Assembly (NCBI GenBank): GCA_018645365.1
Contig: JABGOP010000001.1
Span: 1 to 55,013, forward strand
Reading direction: 5' to 3'
DNA from: Candidatus Cloacimonadota bacterium
Lineage (GTDB): Bacteria > Cloacimonadota > Cloacimonadia > Cloacimonadales > TCS61
Length of the DNA stretch: 55,013 bases
Both the position numbers and the translations under genes were made by a program. Below the pieces are notes generated by a model. It searched no databases, was not told where the DNA came from, and saw only the letters and a program-made list of their open reading frames with translations. Position 1 is the stretch's first letter. Each line of letters starts with the position of its first letter. Below, piece after piece: positions 24,301 to 34,365 of this stretch.

Positions 24301-27300
24301 TTCGGAAGAACAGTTTTTGGAAGGAGTTACAGTTTCAGCTGGAAGCTACCAAACCACCTCAAATGCAGATGGGACTTATTCATTATCTGTTTTTCCTGGT
24401 ACTTACACCGTTATCGCCACCAAAAATCATCACACTTGCAATTCACAAATTATCTCAATAAATTCGGATCAAATCGTTTCAAATATTAATTTTGAGATGA
24501 TTCCAAATGCAAGTATGGTTACGGGAAAAATATTAACGGAAGGTGGAACTGGAATTTCCAACGCAACCATAAAAGGCTATCGCACTTCAAATGGGGAATA
24601 TTTTACGCCGGCCACATCGAATGGATTGGGAGGTTATACGCTAAATTTACACCACGGTACTTACCAAATTTGGGCAGAAAAAAGTGGTTTTATTTGCGAC
24701 ATCGGCGACTCTCTCGAAATTACTACCGCTGCTGGTCAATCTCTACCAAATCAAAATATTGTCCTTTCGCTATACATTTCCCAAATTGAGGGAACTACTT
24801 TTTTGAACAACGGTGAAACCGTTGGAACCGTTAATATCACTGCCACAAACATAAATAATGCCGAACAATATTTTTCCACCATTAGTAATAATTATGGTAA
24901 TTATTCTCTTACGGTTACACCAGATATTCAATATGAAATAACGGCTACGAAACAAGGCTACGCACTCGATGAAACAGTTACAACTACTATTTTAGAGTAT
25001 GAAGAAAGTGTTGTTCATGATTTATTTTTCACACCACTGCCATCTTCAATTTCTGGAACAGTTTACGATGAATTTAACGAAATTATTATTGGTGCAACTA
25101 TTCAAGCTGAATTATTGGAAGAACCATTCATTATCACTTCTGATGAAACAAATGTGACTGGGCAATTCGAACTTGGTGTAACTTACGGTGAATTCCAAAT
25201 AACGGCATATAAACTTGGCTATCTTCAATCAGAAATATTATTAACGGTCAATCCCGGCGACAACATCGAAGATATTAATTTTTATCTTGATGAAAATTTT
25301 GGAATTTTAGAAGGAGTAATCACCGACGCAAACACAAATTTACCCATTCCAAATGCTCAAATTTCAGCAAATTTAGCAGGCGGAGGCGGAAGTACCGTCT
25401 ATTCAAATGAAAGTGGATTTTATCAAATGAATCAAATTCTGCCTGGCATTTACTATACTGTCATCATTTCAAAAGCAAATTACGAAACTACTGAAATTGA
25501 AAATCAGGTCGTGCCGGGTGGCGTTACAATTGAGCTAAATCAACAATTAGTGCCCTATTCATCGTCTATTTTGGTAAATGCGGAATTAAGTGGCGTTACT
25601 ATTTCTGCTGAAAGAATAGAAAATAGAGAAATTATTTCTGGCATTACAGATGAAAATGGGAATTGCCATCTCGAAGGATTGGCAAGTGGCGTCGAATGGA
25701 GTGTTACCGCTGCTCGCACCAACTATTCACCGAACCCTGTCGACAGCATTATCACCCTTTTGCCGAACGAAACACAAATGCTAAATTTCGAGCTAACCCT
25801 GAACAATTCTACAATTACGGGTTTCGTAACTAACATTAATCAAATCGGTTTGAACAATGTGCTCGTTTCAGCAACTTCTAATGATGGGTTTTATCAAGAA
25901 ACCACCTCTACTGCGACCGGTCAATTTTTCATCGTAAACTTAGCGCCATTCCATCAATACACTATTTCGGCAGCACTAGAAAGCTATACCATCTTAGCTG
26001 ATTCTGTCAGCTTTTTAGAAACTGAAATTGACACTGTAAATTTAATAATGCAAGAAAATAATTTAATTATTTCAGGAATTGTCGTCGATCAAACTGGACA
26101 AATTTGGGAAAATATCAGCGTCGAAATAGAAAACGAAAATATCTGGTGCAATACAAACGAAAATGGCGAGTTCACACTAATAAATCTCGCACCACTTCAC
26201 ACCTGTCAAATTGTTACAAATATCGTTGAACAAGGCTATGAAAACACTGATTCGTTGATTACGATAGATACTGAAAATATAGAAGATGTCGAACTCAAAA
26301 TTGATGTTCATACCGCTAATATAATTGGTCTAATTACCGATGAAAACACATTCGAACCAATTGCTGATGCGTCTATTATTGCTTCAAATGGTGCACAAAA
26401 TTTTGTGGCAATTTCACAACCAGATGGTTCTTATGTCTTGTCATATTTATACGCCGATGACTACGAATTAATTGTCATTGAAGAGAGCTATCAAGCCGAA
26501 ATTATTACATCTGTTTTGGTTGAACATCAACAAACTGTGGAACAAAATTTTGAGCTACTCTACACTGTACCAGTCTCCGTTTCTGGAATTTTGAGAGATA
26601 CAAGCGCACGCCCAATTGCAAATGCCATCATTAACCTTGTTGATGCGCGCGAAACATTTTCGGATACAACCAATGTGGACGGTGAATTTATTTTTACAGA
26701 AATTTCGCCATACACAAATCGTGTTATCGGCACAAATTTACCTTCCGAAAATTATGAAAATGATTTACACTCTGTGGAAATTTTGGCGGAAAACATCGAA
26801 AATATCGAGCTAATTACCGACATCCATTCAGCTTCAGTTTTCGGCACTATTAACGGTGAATTCGGGTTTCTTCCAAATGTGGAAATAGAGCTAACCTCCG
26901 AAGATTATCTGCAAAATTTTATTACAAATGAAAATGGCACATTTTCCTTCACTTATCTTTATGAAGGCAATTATGAAATTTTGATGGTAAGAGCTGGTTA
27001 TGAAGATTCCATTTTTACCTTTTCGCTTGTTGATTTTGAAAATAGCAATCTCAATTTTACACTCATTCCCAAAACAGGAAACATCGTGGGAACGGTTCAA
27101 AATACAAACGGTGATTATTTGAAAAATGTGGTAATTACACTATTGGAAAATGAGGTTGAGATAGCCCAGGATACCACATCTGTAAGCGGAACTTTTGCAA
27201 TAGAAAATCTAACCGAACTTCACGAATATGCCATAAATTGCGAAAAATTGGGTTACCAATTTTATCAGCACCCAAACTTATTAACAACCGATTCTACCGA

Positions 27301-30300
27301 TGTGGAAGTTTCGCTTTCGATGATTCCAAATTCTGTTTTGGGAACAGTTTATCACCAAAATGTTGAATTTGAAAATGCTACCATATTTATAAAAGATATC
27401 GAAAATAATCTCACCACCGCTCAATCAAATGAGTTTGGTGATTATTCCATCTCAAATTTAACCGGATATTACCAAATTTGGGGTGCAAATGCAGATGCCA
27501 CTTTGGTCAGTCACACTCAGTCAACCGTAATTGATGGTCCACAAATTGTACAAATCGAATTACTGCCAGCGGCTCACATTATTGGCACGGTTTTTTATAA
27601 CAATGTTCCAAAATCTGGCGTTACTATTTTCGCGATGAACACCAATAATGGTATGGTTTTATCTGATATTACTGAAACAGATGGGACTTTCGATGTAACC
27701 GGTCTTTCGGATGGCATTTACAATTTGAATATCGTCTTAGACGGATTTACCGTAAATGAACCAATTCCACAAGTTGAAATTGCAGACGGTGAAACTACCG
27801 ATATTGGTCAATTTACACTTACATTTTCGGAAAATGCGATTGCCGGCGTGGTCTCAATCGCAGAAACGAGGGAAGGAATTTCAAATACAACTGTTAAGCT
27901 TTTTGATGCAGAAATGACTCAAATTGACAGCATAATCACAACCGCCGACGGTTCATTCCTATTTACAAATTTAGACGATGGTAATTACGAAATTACGGCA
28001 ACACACATCGCTTACGAAATGCACGAAAGTATTTTTGTGATATTACAAGATGGATCTGCAACTCCTCAAACCGCCGACTTCCATCTAATCCCAAAAGAAT
28101 TAACTATCTTTGGACAAGTTACAGATGACGACCAAAATATTTTACAAAATGCAACTATTCAAGCAGTTTGTGCCGATAATGAAGATGATATTTTTATTGT
28201 TTTTACAGACAATTTTGGCAACTATTCACTTTCGGTGGATTCGGTAGCAACTTACAATTTAGGTGCTTCAAAAGAAGGTTACCACTCCCCTGAAAATGTA
28301 GCCATCACAATTGACTACGAAGAAAATTCACAAGTTGAACAAAATTTCGTTTTGGAATACATTCAACTTTTTGCGGATATCATAGGTAGTGTAGCAATCT
28401 TCGATGAAGCTTTGCAACAAAATGTCGCGCCCGAAAATGCAACTTTACAATTGTCCAATAGCAGTGGCGATTTACTGGAAATAACTATCACCGATTCGCT
28501 CTTTGCGTTTAATAATTTATCCATTCCAGATGTTTTTAGTTTGGAAATTTCCGCCACCTATTTGGACCAAATTTATCACGATTTGGCGTTTGGTATTGTC
28601 ATTTCGGAAGAAGGTGTTTACGACCAAAATTTTAATTTCCATTATATCGAAAATACGGTTTCACTGGAAGGAAATGTTTTCATGATTCGTGATTTTAATC
28701 AAATTCCTTTATCAAGTGTAACTGTTCAATTATTCGATGAAAATGCACAAATAGATAGCACTTTAACGAATGAAAATGGTTATTATCAATTCAATAATTT
28801 AACGGAAGATAACTATTCTCTCATTTTTTCAGCAAATTACGATAATGAATTTTGGCAATCCGAAATTATCCAAACCGAATGGACAGGTGAGAATATTTAC
28901 GAAAATCACTACTTCCAATACCAACTTTGTAATCTCGATTTTTACGTAATGGAAAACGACGAAACACCCATCAATGGAGCAACTATCCAGATAACTTCCA
29001 CCGAAAGAGACATCTTGCTTTACACAAATGAAAATGGTTATTGCACCACCGGCAGCACGCTTCACACAGGACATTACGCAGTAAAAATATCCAAAAATTA
29101 TGGAACTTTTGGTAAATTCATCGAGCCAAAAAATTATTTTCTCTCATTAGACTCACTCTCTTTTTACGAAGAACACAAAATCTTGCCTTTACAATTTGAC
29201 ACATCACAATTGCCAGAAACTGTTTCTAGTATTACATCTACCGAACTTTTATTACATCGAAATTTAGATTACGAAAATGATGTATTTTTGTGGTATTCTT
29301 TTGAAAATAGTGAACCAATCACTATTCAAATGAGTGATGATACAGCTGAATTAACCGCCACAATCCCACCTCAAAATCAATCTGGAAAAGTTAGGTTCTG
29401 GTTTGAATCCACCACCGAAAACTTAACTTATTCAAACGAAAATAATCCAGATAGTTTACTCATTACAACCGATGGTGTGTTGGGGACAGAATATTCCAAA
29501 ATCAATCCAAACCAACCAGTTTTCGTCTATAATCAGGAAACAATTTTTGAGGTAAATCTCTTCGATGATGCTGGAAATTCGCTCAATGATTCCACTGAAA
29601 TTTTAGTGGAATGGTCACTTGCCGATTCCACTATCGGCACAATAGAAAAAATTGAAAATGAAAGCAGAAAACAACTTTTCAGAGCACGAGAATTGCAAGA
29701 AGAAGATATTGCGGGTGAAATTTACGCCACCGTTTCCTTAAATGGCGTTACCATAAATTTGGTGGAAAATATCCAAATAAAAAACATGCAATTGGCGGAA
29801 ATAGACATTTCGGGAAATTTTGAAACAGACAACGAAACGCCACTTATTTTAACTGCTATCGCAAATAGCGACAGTGGTTTCACAATGAATATCCCGTTTG
29901 CTATTGCTCCTATTTCACCAATCATCGGTGAAATAGAAATGCAAAATAACAACATTTTATTTGTACCAAATAGCGAATATATTGGAAATTTTAACATCAC
30001 TATCAGTGCAACAGATCCAAATTTCGACAATGAAATAAGTGTTTCGCAAGAAATTATTGTTTTCAAACAAATAAATGCCAACACAAATTTAGCAACGCTT
30101 TTCACCGATGATGACTGTAATTTATTGCTTTACGAAGCGATGCTCGACACCATTTCCGCCCAGCAAGCAAAATTGTATTTGAATACCACAAATTCAGCAC
30201 CTTTCACGGAAGTTGGAGCAGAAAATGAAGTGAACGGAAAAATTTACAATCTCTATAGCAACAAAGCGAAAGAAGCATTTACGACTATGCCGGGATTACA

Positions 30301-30799
30301 ATTTGCGACAAATGACAATCTGCCATTTGTCGCATTTTGGGATGATCGGCAATTGGAATGGATAGTCGCCACCGAAGATGATGAAACCAATCATATTTTG
30401 GAAAATGTGCCGAAATGGTGCAATTACGCACTCGTCACTAACTCTAAAAAATTGGGAATTTACGATTTGAAATTACGCCCAAATCCATTCACACCTTACG
30501 ACCATTATGGTGAAAATATGGGACTGCAAATTGAATTCAAAATATCCTCAAACAAAACGCGATACCCACTCATCACTGCAAAAATTTACACAATAGATGG
30601 AACTTTAGTACGCACAATAGCAGATAAATACCCGCTTTTGAAAGGCGAACATCTTGCTGGTAAAGTTGGCACACTACATTGGAATGGCAAAACAAATGGC
30701 GGTAGAATGGCACGTAACGGACGCTATGTCATTCAGCTTATCGCGGAAGATGCTCAACATCGCGAAGAAATAGTGAAAACAATAATTCTAATAAAATAG
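21377..30799 (+). CDS. Giant surface protein with many carboxypeptidase-regulatory-like repeats
   Basis: 3,140 residues from ATG 21377 (AGGA 7 nt upstream; a GTG two codons earlier is less likely). Signal peptide FIIIFLLISTSIFA. Residues ~15-300 have propeller-like signatures (ITEASGLVESRKNTNVFWTH, DWEDIAIA, DIGDNN, DAETLL) seen in esterase-like beta-propellers. Two or three Ig-like segments follow to ~600. From ~620 to ~2,550 more than twenty ~75-90-residue repeats of the CarboxypepD_reg type occur (G.V....G..I.NA.I.........T...G.Y.L..L..G.Y.I.....GY). The C-terminus has LRPNPFTPYDHYGE...GRYVIQLIAED...KTIILIK, a FlgD-like/T9SS sorting domain. It is probably an extended surface fibre or adhesin. 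Confidence 0.88.
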   Translation: MKYFIIIFLLISTSIFAIQFGNSHDKGVIENDAITEASGLVESRKNTNVFWTHNDSGDENVLYAFNEGGIHLGTYTIDDIINRDWEDIAIAIIDSEHYLLVGDIGDNNLAFTEKHIYRIPEPDVDYEQIPVTETIFGTETITVQYPNGNHDAETLLCDPTTNDLYIISKRFSSEEGGVDYLFRATYPQSTATTIEMEIVANLDYPSTYIPGVGYAGATGAEISNSGLEILVKTYSHTYYWERNLGQNIDDVFENEPLSVTYSQEPQGEAICWKIDGMGYYTLSEEYAGIPAHLFFYPRVDNYISLSEIPTDLYKSDELFQVEWLPENLAGEFYYSTSPGGEVISNYTASGQVGTGNIEITAEDLGIGTGNYYCVIHNSEYNYTSIEFSLIIESSQSTQMVNPTNGSIINNEIPVFSWEANPGVPYYFVVISDHPFTVEEDENGETIIVGMQPIWQAVTPNTSINYGDIDPSGYFGGNAPPLVADTEYNWIVANNYGNDPLFTSKVISAPFSFTFETENSIEPPILITPTDNSLINGDIAFHWSEVTDAMTYHIFLYEIRNEGGNIGHYLVWDQVTTDETVTCYAADFLVNAHFIWKVIASDELGVSASSDEFTFHYKIPIGTLQLRIRDPQGNAVSFATAELDPIDGSGDSVPLAVNANGNETKIIPPGDYFLTCSKTGYETADSLITITEDTDLESSQGDVVITIIQEHSPSLFYGDVTDEDGNLLENVDISAIKSNGDTRTTSSSTGSYNIGVIEGFWTISADKESYTLTSPIEAYINTAENIQLPNVEMSFNEKTAEGYVKNLDGNSLFGVNVTAINGNIVRNKTTNSNGFFQFEGLNIGSWTISAEKAGYYSPGVTVIEIDATSPAITTLNDILLTPQANIVMGNVNNGLVGVDDILVKATPAAGQPHTTLTNQYGNYTLSLPAGNFEITAIHAGFYTDEIYQLNLSVAETHENLNFTLIQNDGMICGIVTSEEQFLEGVTVSAGSYQTTSNADGTYSLSVFPGTYTVIATKNHHTCNSQIISINSDQIVSNINFEMIPNASMVTGKILTEGGTGISNATIKGYRTSNGEYFTPATSNGLGGYTLNLHHGTYQIWAEKSGFICDIGDSLEITTAAGQSLPNQNIVLSLYISQIEGTTFLNNGETVGTVNITATNINNAEQYFSTISNNYGNYSLTVTPDIQYEITATKQGYALDETVTTTILEYEESVVHDLFFTPLPSSISGTVYDEFNEIIIGATIQAELLEEPFIITSDETNVTGQFELGVTYGEFQITAYKLGYLQSEILLTVNPGDNIEDINFYLDENFGILEGVITDANTNLPIPNAQISANLAGGGGSTVYSNESGFYQMNQILPGIYYTVIISKANYETTEIENQVVPGGVTIELNQQLVPYSSSILVNAELSGVTISAERIENREIISGITDENGNCHLEGLASGVEWSVTAARTNYSPNPVDSIITLLPNETQMLNFELTLNNSTITGFVTNINQIGLNNVLVSATSNDGFYQETTSTATGQFFIVNLAPFHQYTISAALESYTILADSVSFLETEIDTVNLIMQENNLIISGIVVDQTGQIWENISVEIENENIWCNTNENGEFTLINLAPLHTCQIVTNIVEQGYENTDSLITIDTENIEDVELKIDVHTANIIGLITDENTFEPIADASIIASNGAQNFVAISQPDGSYVLSYLYADDYELIVIEESYQAEIITSVLVEHQQTVEQNFELLYTVPVSVSGILRDTSARPIANAIINLVDARETFSDTTNVDGEFIFTEISPYTNRVIGTNLPSENYENDLHSVEILAENIENIELITDIHSASVFGTINGEFGFLPNVEIELTSEDYLQNFITNENGTFSFTYLYEGNYEILMVRAGYEDSIFTFSLVDFENSNLNFTLIPKTGNIVGTVQNTNGDYLKNVVITLLENEVEIAQDTTSVSGTFAIENLTELHEYAINCEKLGYQFYQHPNLLTTDSTDVEVSLSMIPNSVLGTVYHQNVEFENATIFIKDIENNLTTAQSNEFGDYSISNLTGYYQIWGANADATLVSHTQSTVIDGPQIVQIELLPAAHIIGTVFYNNVPKSGVTIFAMNTNNGMVLSDITETDGTFDVTGLSDGIYNLNIVLDGFTVNEPIPQVEIADGETTDIGQFTLTFSENAIAGVVSIAETREGISNTTVKLFDAEMTQIDSIITTADGSFLFTNLDDGNYEITATHIAYEMHESIFVILQDGSATPQTADFHLIPKELTIFGQVTDDDQNILQNATIQAVCADNEDDIFIVFTDNFGNYSLSVDSVATYNLGASKEGYHSPENVAITIDYEENSQVEQNFVLEYIQLFADIIGSVAIFDEALQQNVAPENATLQLSNSSGDLLEITITDSLFAFNNLSIPDVFSLEISATYLDQIYHDLAFGIVISEEGVYDQNFNFHYIENTVSLEGNVFMIRDFNQIPLSSVTVQLFDENAQIDSTLTNENGYYQFNNLTEDNYSLIFSANYDNEFWQSEIIQTEWTGENIYENHYFQYQLCNLDFYVMENDETPINGATIQITSTERDILLYTNENGYCTTGSTLHTGHYAVKISKNYGTFGKFIEPKNYFLSLDSLSFYEEHKILPLQFDTSQLPETVSSITSTELLLHRNLDYENDVFLWYSFENSEPITIQMSDDTAELTATIPPQNQSGKVRFWFESTTENLTYSNENNPDSLLITTDGVLGTEYSKINPNQPVFVYNQETIFEVNLFDDAGNSLNDSTEILVEWSLADSTIGTIEKIENESRKQLFRARELQEEDIAGEIYATVSLNGVTINLVENIQIKNMQLAEIDISGNFETDNETPLILTAIANSDSGFTMNIPFAIAPISPIIGEIEMQNNNILFVPNSEYIGNFNITISATDPNFDNEISVSQEIIVFKQINANTNLATLFTDDDCNLLLYEAMLDTISAQQAKLYLNTTNSAPFTEVGAENEVNGKIYNLYSNKAKEAFTTMPGLQFATNDNLPFVAFWDDRQLEWIVATEDDETNHILENVPKWCNYALVTNSKKLGIYDLKLRPNPFTPYDHYGENMGLQIEFKISSNKTRYPLITAKIYTIDGTLVRTIADKYPLLKGEHLAGKVGTLHWNGKTNGGRMARNGRYVIQLIAEDAQHREEIVKTIILIK

Positions 30800-30808
30800 G
30801 AAGTTAAA

Positions 30809-31750
30809 ATGAAAAAAATCATCTTTATTCTTTTATTTATCGCCACTCTTTTTGCCCAAGATTTAAGTAATCTCGATCCAACATTTCACCACTATTCGGC
30901 GCGTGCCACCGGCATGGGAAACGCCTACACCGCAATGCAAGAAGCTCCCTTATCCATTTTTTATAATCCCGCTGGCATTCTTTCCGATAGACAAAATATC
31001 GCATTTTCCAACACAAATTTTCTAAATTTAATCTCCTACAACTATTTTGGCTACTCACAAAATTTAGGAAAAGATTTCACGGGTGCTTTGGGCATTACTT
31101 ATTCTGGCGACAACGCTTTTCAAGAATACGCAATTTACGCTTCTTTTGCCAAAAAATTTGATTTTTACAGCGATTTAATTGGGGGAATAAATGTAAAATA
31201 TCTTGGTGCTTCTTTTGGTGGAAATGATCATGGTGAATTAATCGATGACGAAGGTTATAACCACCAAGTTGATGGTTTTGCCAATGGTTTTGGAATAGAT
31301 TTTGGCGTTCAATATGAACTCGATAAATTTAATCGGTTGGGTGCTTTTTGGCGAAATCCTCTTAATTTTATTTTTTGGCACAGTGAGAACGAAGTGGAAA
31401 CTGCACTCGGAGATTATGAAGAAGGTCAACCTTCAAATTTGATTTTTGGTTACGCGTTTTCAAACAACAATTTTTCTGGTGCAATCGATTTCAATAAGTC
31501 TTATCATTCCGATACCGAAGATATTTTCGCAATTGGTGGAGAATACCATATTTATCAAAAAATGATGGCGATGCGATGCGGATATTCACAAGAAATTTTA
31601 ACTGCCAAAAACAGAAAATACAGCTTTGGTTTGGGATTTAATTTCAAGGCTTGGCAGGCAAAAAAATGCAATTTGGATATCTCTTACGAAGTTCAAACAG
31701 AATGGCAAAAACACAACGCATTCAAAATATCTTGCGGATTGCAATTGTAG
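30809..31750 (+). CDS. PorV/PorQ-like outer-membrane protein
   Basis: 313 residues with signal peptide (FILLFIATLFAQ). The start of the mature protein, HHYSARATGMGNAYTAMQEAPLSIFYNPAGI, is the hallmark of the PorV/PorQ/UPF0164 family of T9SS-linked barrels; PorV shuttles cargo from the translocon to the attachment complex. The rest is a predicted beta-barrel. It starts 9 nt after the giant T9SS cargo gene, which supports a role in export or attachment of that protein. RBS AGGAAG. Confidence 0.88.
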   Translation: MKKIIFILLFIATLFAQDLSNLDPTFHHYSARATGMGNAYTAMQEAPLSIFYNPAGILSDRQNIAFSNTNFLNLISYNYFGYSQNLGKDFTGALGITYSGDNAFQEYAIYASFAKKFDFYSDLIGGINVKYLGASFGGNDHGELIDDEGYNHQVDGFANGFGIDFGVQYELDKFNRLGAFWRNPLNFIFWHSENEVETALGDYEEGQPSNLIFGYAFSNNNFSGAIDFNKSYHSDTEDIFAIGGEYHIYQKMMAMRCGYSQEILTAKNRKYSFGLGFNFKAWQAKKCNLDISYEVQTEWQKHNAFKISCGLQL

Positions 31751-31759
31751 GAAAACCTA

Positions 31760-33247
31760 ATGAAATTATTCTACAACGCAAAATTCTATTCAATGCGAAA
31801 AAAAGGTGAATATTTTTCCGCAATTTTAACAGAAAATGGGAAAATAATCGAAACATTTACCAAAACACCGAAACGAGAAAATGTAGAAAAAATAGATTTG
31901 CAAGATAGCTTTGTTTATCCTGGTTTCATTGATACGCACACCCATTCGTTTGAAGGTGGGTTATACAGTTTGAGTGCAAATCTGGAAAATGTAAAAAATC
32001 TCGACGAAGTCTTCCAAATTATCGCCGAAACAAAACCAATTAGTGACAAAATTTTTGCCTTCCATTTTGATGAAAATAGTGTCTTGGAAAAGCGTTTTCC
32101 AACCAAAATAGAGCTCGATAAAATCTCGCCCGATATTCCGCTCATCATCAGAAGAGTAGATGGTCACAGTTGTGTCATCAATTCAAAAGCGACTGAAATG
32201 ATAGATTGGGAAAAACCTTTGCCCACTGATTTTAACGGACATCTTTTCAAACGACAAAACGGAAAAGCATCAAATTGGTTCAATCGAAATTTAAGTGATG
32301 AATTTATTTTGAAAGCATATTCACGAGCGGCAAAAATAGCTGTAGAAAACGGTCATACTACCGTTCATACGATGGTGGGGAACGGTTTTTCTGACCTCAA
32401 ACATTTCCAATTAATCAAAGATAATTTAAACAAATTTCCGGTCGAATTTATTTTGTATCCACAGATTTCGGATGTGCAAAAAGCTCTTTCTGTAAATTCG
32501 CCACGAATCGGCGGTTGCATTTTAGCAGACGGCTCTTTCGGTTCTTATACCGCCGCACTTTCAGAGCCATATTCCGACAACAATAAAACTTCTGGGATTC
32601 TCTATCGAAGCGACGAATTTTGGCAAAATTTCATTCAAAAAGCACATCAAAACAATCTGCAAATCGCCATTCATTGCATCGGTGATAAAGCTATTGAGCA
32701 AATTTTAAAATTTTACGAAAAAGTCGAATCAGAAAATCCCAAAAATTTGAAACACATCATCATTCACAATGAGCTAACTTCCAACGAAATTTTGGATAGA
32801 ATCGCAAAAGCAAGGGTGAGTGTCTCGATGCAACCAATGTTCGATAGATTGTGGGCTGGAAAAGATGGTTTGTACGAAAACCGACTGGGTAAAAAACGCA
32901 CATTACAGACAAATAGATTAGCTTCAATTTTTAAACGAAACATACTTCTCGCCGGTGGTTCAGACTGGTACATCACAGACTTAAATGCACTGCAAGGAAT
33001 AAACGCAGCGACCAAAATGCACAATAAAAATGAACAACTTACACCATTTCAAGCCACTGAAATTTACACCAAAAAAGCTGCTGAAATTTCAAATGATGAC
33101 ACAAAATTTGGTACGCTTGAAAAGCAAAAACAAGCTGATTTTGTTGTTTTAAAAAATGACATTTTCAACGAAAAAAATATTGATAAAATCAAAATTTTAG
33201 CAACCATAAAAAAGGGGAAATTTGTATGGAAAAACGGCGCAAAATAA
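31760..33247 (+). CDS. YtcJ-like metal-dependent amidohydrolase
   Basis: 495 residues of the amidohydrolase 3 family. Metal-binding HTH is in GFIDTHTHSFEGG (~residues 54-66); later AIHCIGDKAIEQIL and LAGGSDWYITDLNALQ supply the His and Asp metal ligands. No signal peptide, so it is cytoplasmic. The family hydrolyses cyclic amides, formamides and N-acyl compounds; the substrate cannot be assigned. It starts 9 nt after the PorV-like gene and overlaps the next gene by 22 nt, so it belongs to the same operon, though a functional link to the surface proteins is not evident. Confidence 0.88.
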   Translation: MKLFYNAKFYSMRKKGEYFSAILTENGKIIETFTKTPKRENVEKIDLQDSFVYPGFIDTHTHSFEGGLYSLSANLENVKNLDEVFQIIAETKPISDKIFAFHFDENSVLEKRFPTKIELDKISPDIPLIIRRVDGHSCVINSKATEMIDWEKPLPTDFNGHLFKRQNGKASNWFNRNLSDEFILKAYSRAAKIAVENGHTTVHTMVGNGFSDLKHFQLIKDNLNKFPVEFILYPQISDVQKALSVNSPRIGGCILADGSFGSYTAALSEPYSDNNKTSGILYRSDEFWQNFIQKAHQNNLQIAIHCIGDKAIEQILKFYEKVESENPKNLKHIIIHNELTSNEILDRIAKARVSVSMQPMFDRLWAGKDGLYENRLGKKRTLQTNRLASIFKRNILLAGGSDWYITDLNALQGINAATKMHNKNEQLTPFQATEIYTKKAAEISNDDTKFGTLEKQKQADFVVLKNDIFNEKNIDKIKILATIKKGKFVWKNGAK

Positions 33248-33966
33248 TTATGAATGTCAGTTTTGGCATCGGTTTTTTATTGATTCTTATTTTGGCACCA
33301 CTCAAAATAAACTCGGTGCATCAATTCTGTCCGTACGCTGCTATTTGTTTCGGACCGATGATTCTAAGAGGGTTTACCGTTTACACAGTTACCGCTATTT
33401 TAGGAATTTTAATCGCAATTTCCACCATTTTTTTTGGTAGAAAATTTTGTGGATACATCTGTTTTCTTGGCACACTGCAAGAATATTTTTTTAAACTTAA
33501 CAAAAGAAAAAAAATAATTATTCCTCAAAAACTGGAAAAATTATTGAGTTCCATAAAATACATAATCTTTGTCATCACGCTATTTCTCGCCATTTTTTTG
33601 ATGCAGTACAAATACATGAAGTTTTGCCCCATCCAAATTTTAGCGTTCTTCATTCCACTTGGTTTCGCACTGCTCACGACACTAATTATTCTCTTTGTTT
33701 TCGGCTTTTTCGTCGAGCGATTTTGGTGCAGATTTGTCTGTCCATACGCTGCTTTTATGAACATTTTACAAATTATTGGAAAGAGGTTTCGTTTGAAAAA
33801 ATTTATGATTAAACGAAATTGGGAAGTTTGCATCGATTGCAATAATTGCATAAGGAATTGTCCGATGAAAATTCAAATTATGAATTTTGAAGAAATTACC
33901 GATAAAAATTGCATCTTTTGTTTAAAATGTGTTGGTACTTGTCCCATAAAAGATGGATTAAAATAA
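33226..33966 (+). CDS. NapH-like membrane 4Fe-4S ferredoxin protein
   Basis: 246 residues. Four to five membrane helices. Two Cys motifs of the NapH/CcoG/RdxA kind lie between helices (FCGYICFLGTLQE and FWCRFVCPYAAFM). The C-terminal dicluster ferredoxin has Cx2Cx2Cx3CP repeats (CIDCNNCIRNCP and CIFCLKCVGTCP). Such proteins move electrons between the membrane and periplasmic or cytoplasmic partners. RBS AAGGGG lies inside the end of the amidohydrolase gene. No reductase partner is adjacent. Confidence 0.9.
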   Translation: MEKRRKIIMNVSFGIGFLLILILAPLKINSVHQFCPYAAICFGPMILRGFTVYTVTAILGILIAISTIFFGRKFCGYICFLGTLQEYFFKLNKRKKIIIPQKLEKLLSSIKYIIFVITLFLAIFLMQYKYMKFCPIQILAFFIPLGFALLTTLIILFVFGFFVERFWCRFVCPYAAFMNILQIIGKRFRLKKFMIKRNWEVCIDCNNCIRNCPMKIQIMNFEEITDKNCIFCLKCVGTCPIKDGLK

Positions 33967-34033
33967 AATTTATTTTGACAGAAAAAGGTGCTAACTTTTT
34001 TTGACACTGAAAATTATAGCAATGGAGGAATTA

Positions 34034-34297
34034 ATGCCAAATCATAAATCTTGTGAAAAAAGATTGCGACAAGAAGTAAAAAGATCGGCACAGAATCATT
34101 ATGTAAAAAGTACGATCAAAACGCTTACAAAAAAAATGAAGAGCGATATGTCAGTTGAAGACAAAGAAAAATTGTTGCAAGAAGTTTATTCAAAATTGGA
34201 TAAAGCGGCAAAAAGACATGTGATTCACAAACGCACTGCATCTCGTAGAAAAGCACGCCTTGCAGCCTATTTTAATAAAGAAAAAGCAGCGAAATAG
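34034..34297 (+). CDS. rpsT: Small ribosomal subunit protein bS20
   Basis: 87 residues beginning MPNHKSCEKRLRQ and rich in Lys/Arg, with RTASRRKARLAAYFN near the end, as expected for bS20, which binds the 5' domain of 16S rRNA. The ATG at 34034 follows GGAGG; longer in-frame starts upstream would include the RBS and are rejected. TTGACA at about 33973 may be its promoter. A terminator follows. Confidence 0.95.
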   Translation: MPNHKSCEKRLRQEVKRSAQNHYVKSTIKTLTKKMKSDMSVEDKEKLLQEVYSKLDKAAKRHVIHKRTASRRKARLAAYFNKEKAAK

Positions 34298-34317
34298 CTT
34301 TTGAAGTGTTTATTTTT

Positions 34318-34346
34318 GGCAGACAGAAATGTCTGCCATTTTTTTT
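34318..34346 (+). terminator. Rho-independent terminator after rpsT
   Basis: GGCAGACA and TGTCTGCC form an 8-bp perfect stem closed by a GAAA tetraloop, followed by a run of eight Ts. Confidence 0.92.
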
Positions 34347-34365
34347 AATTTTGAGGTAATACCAA

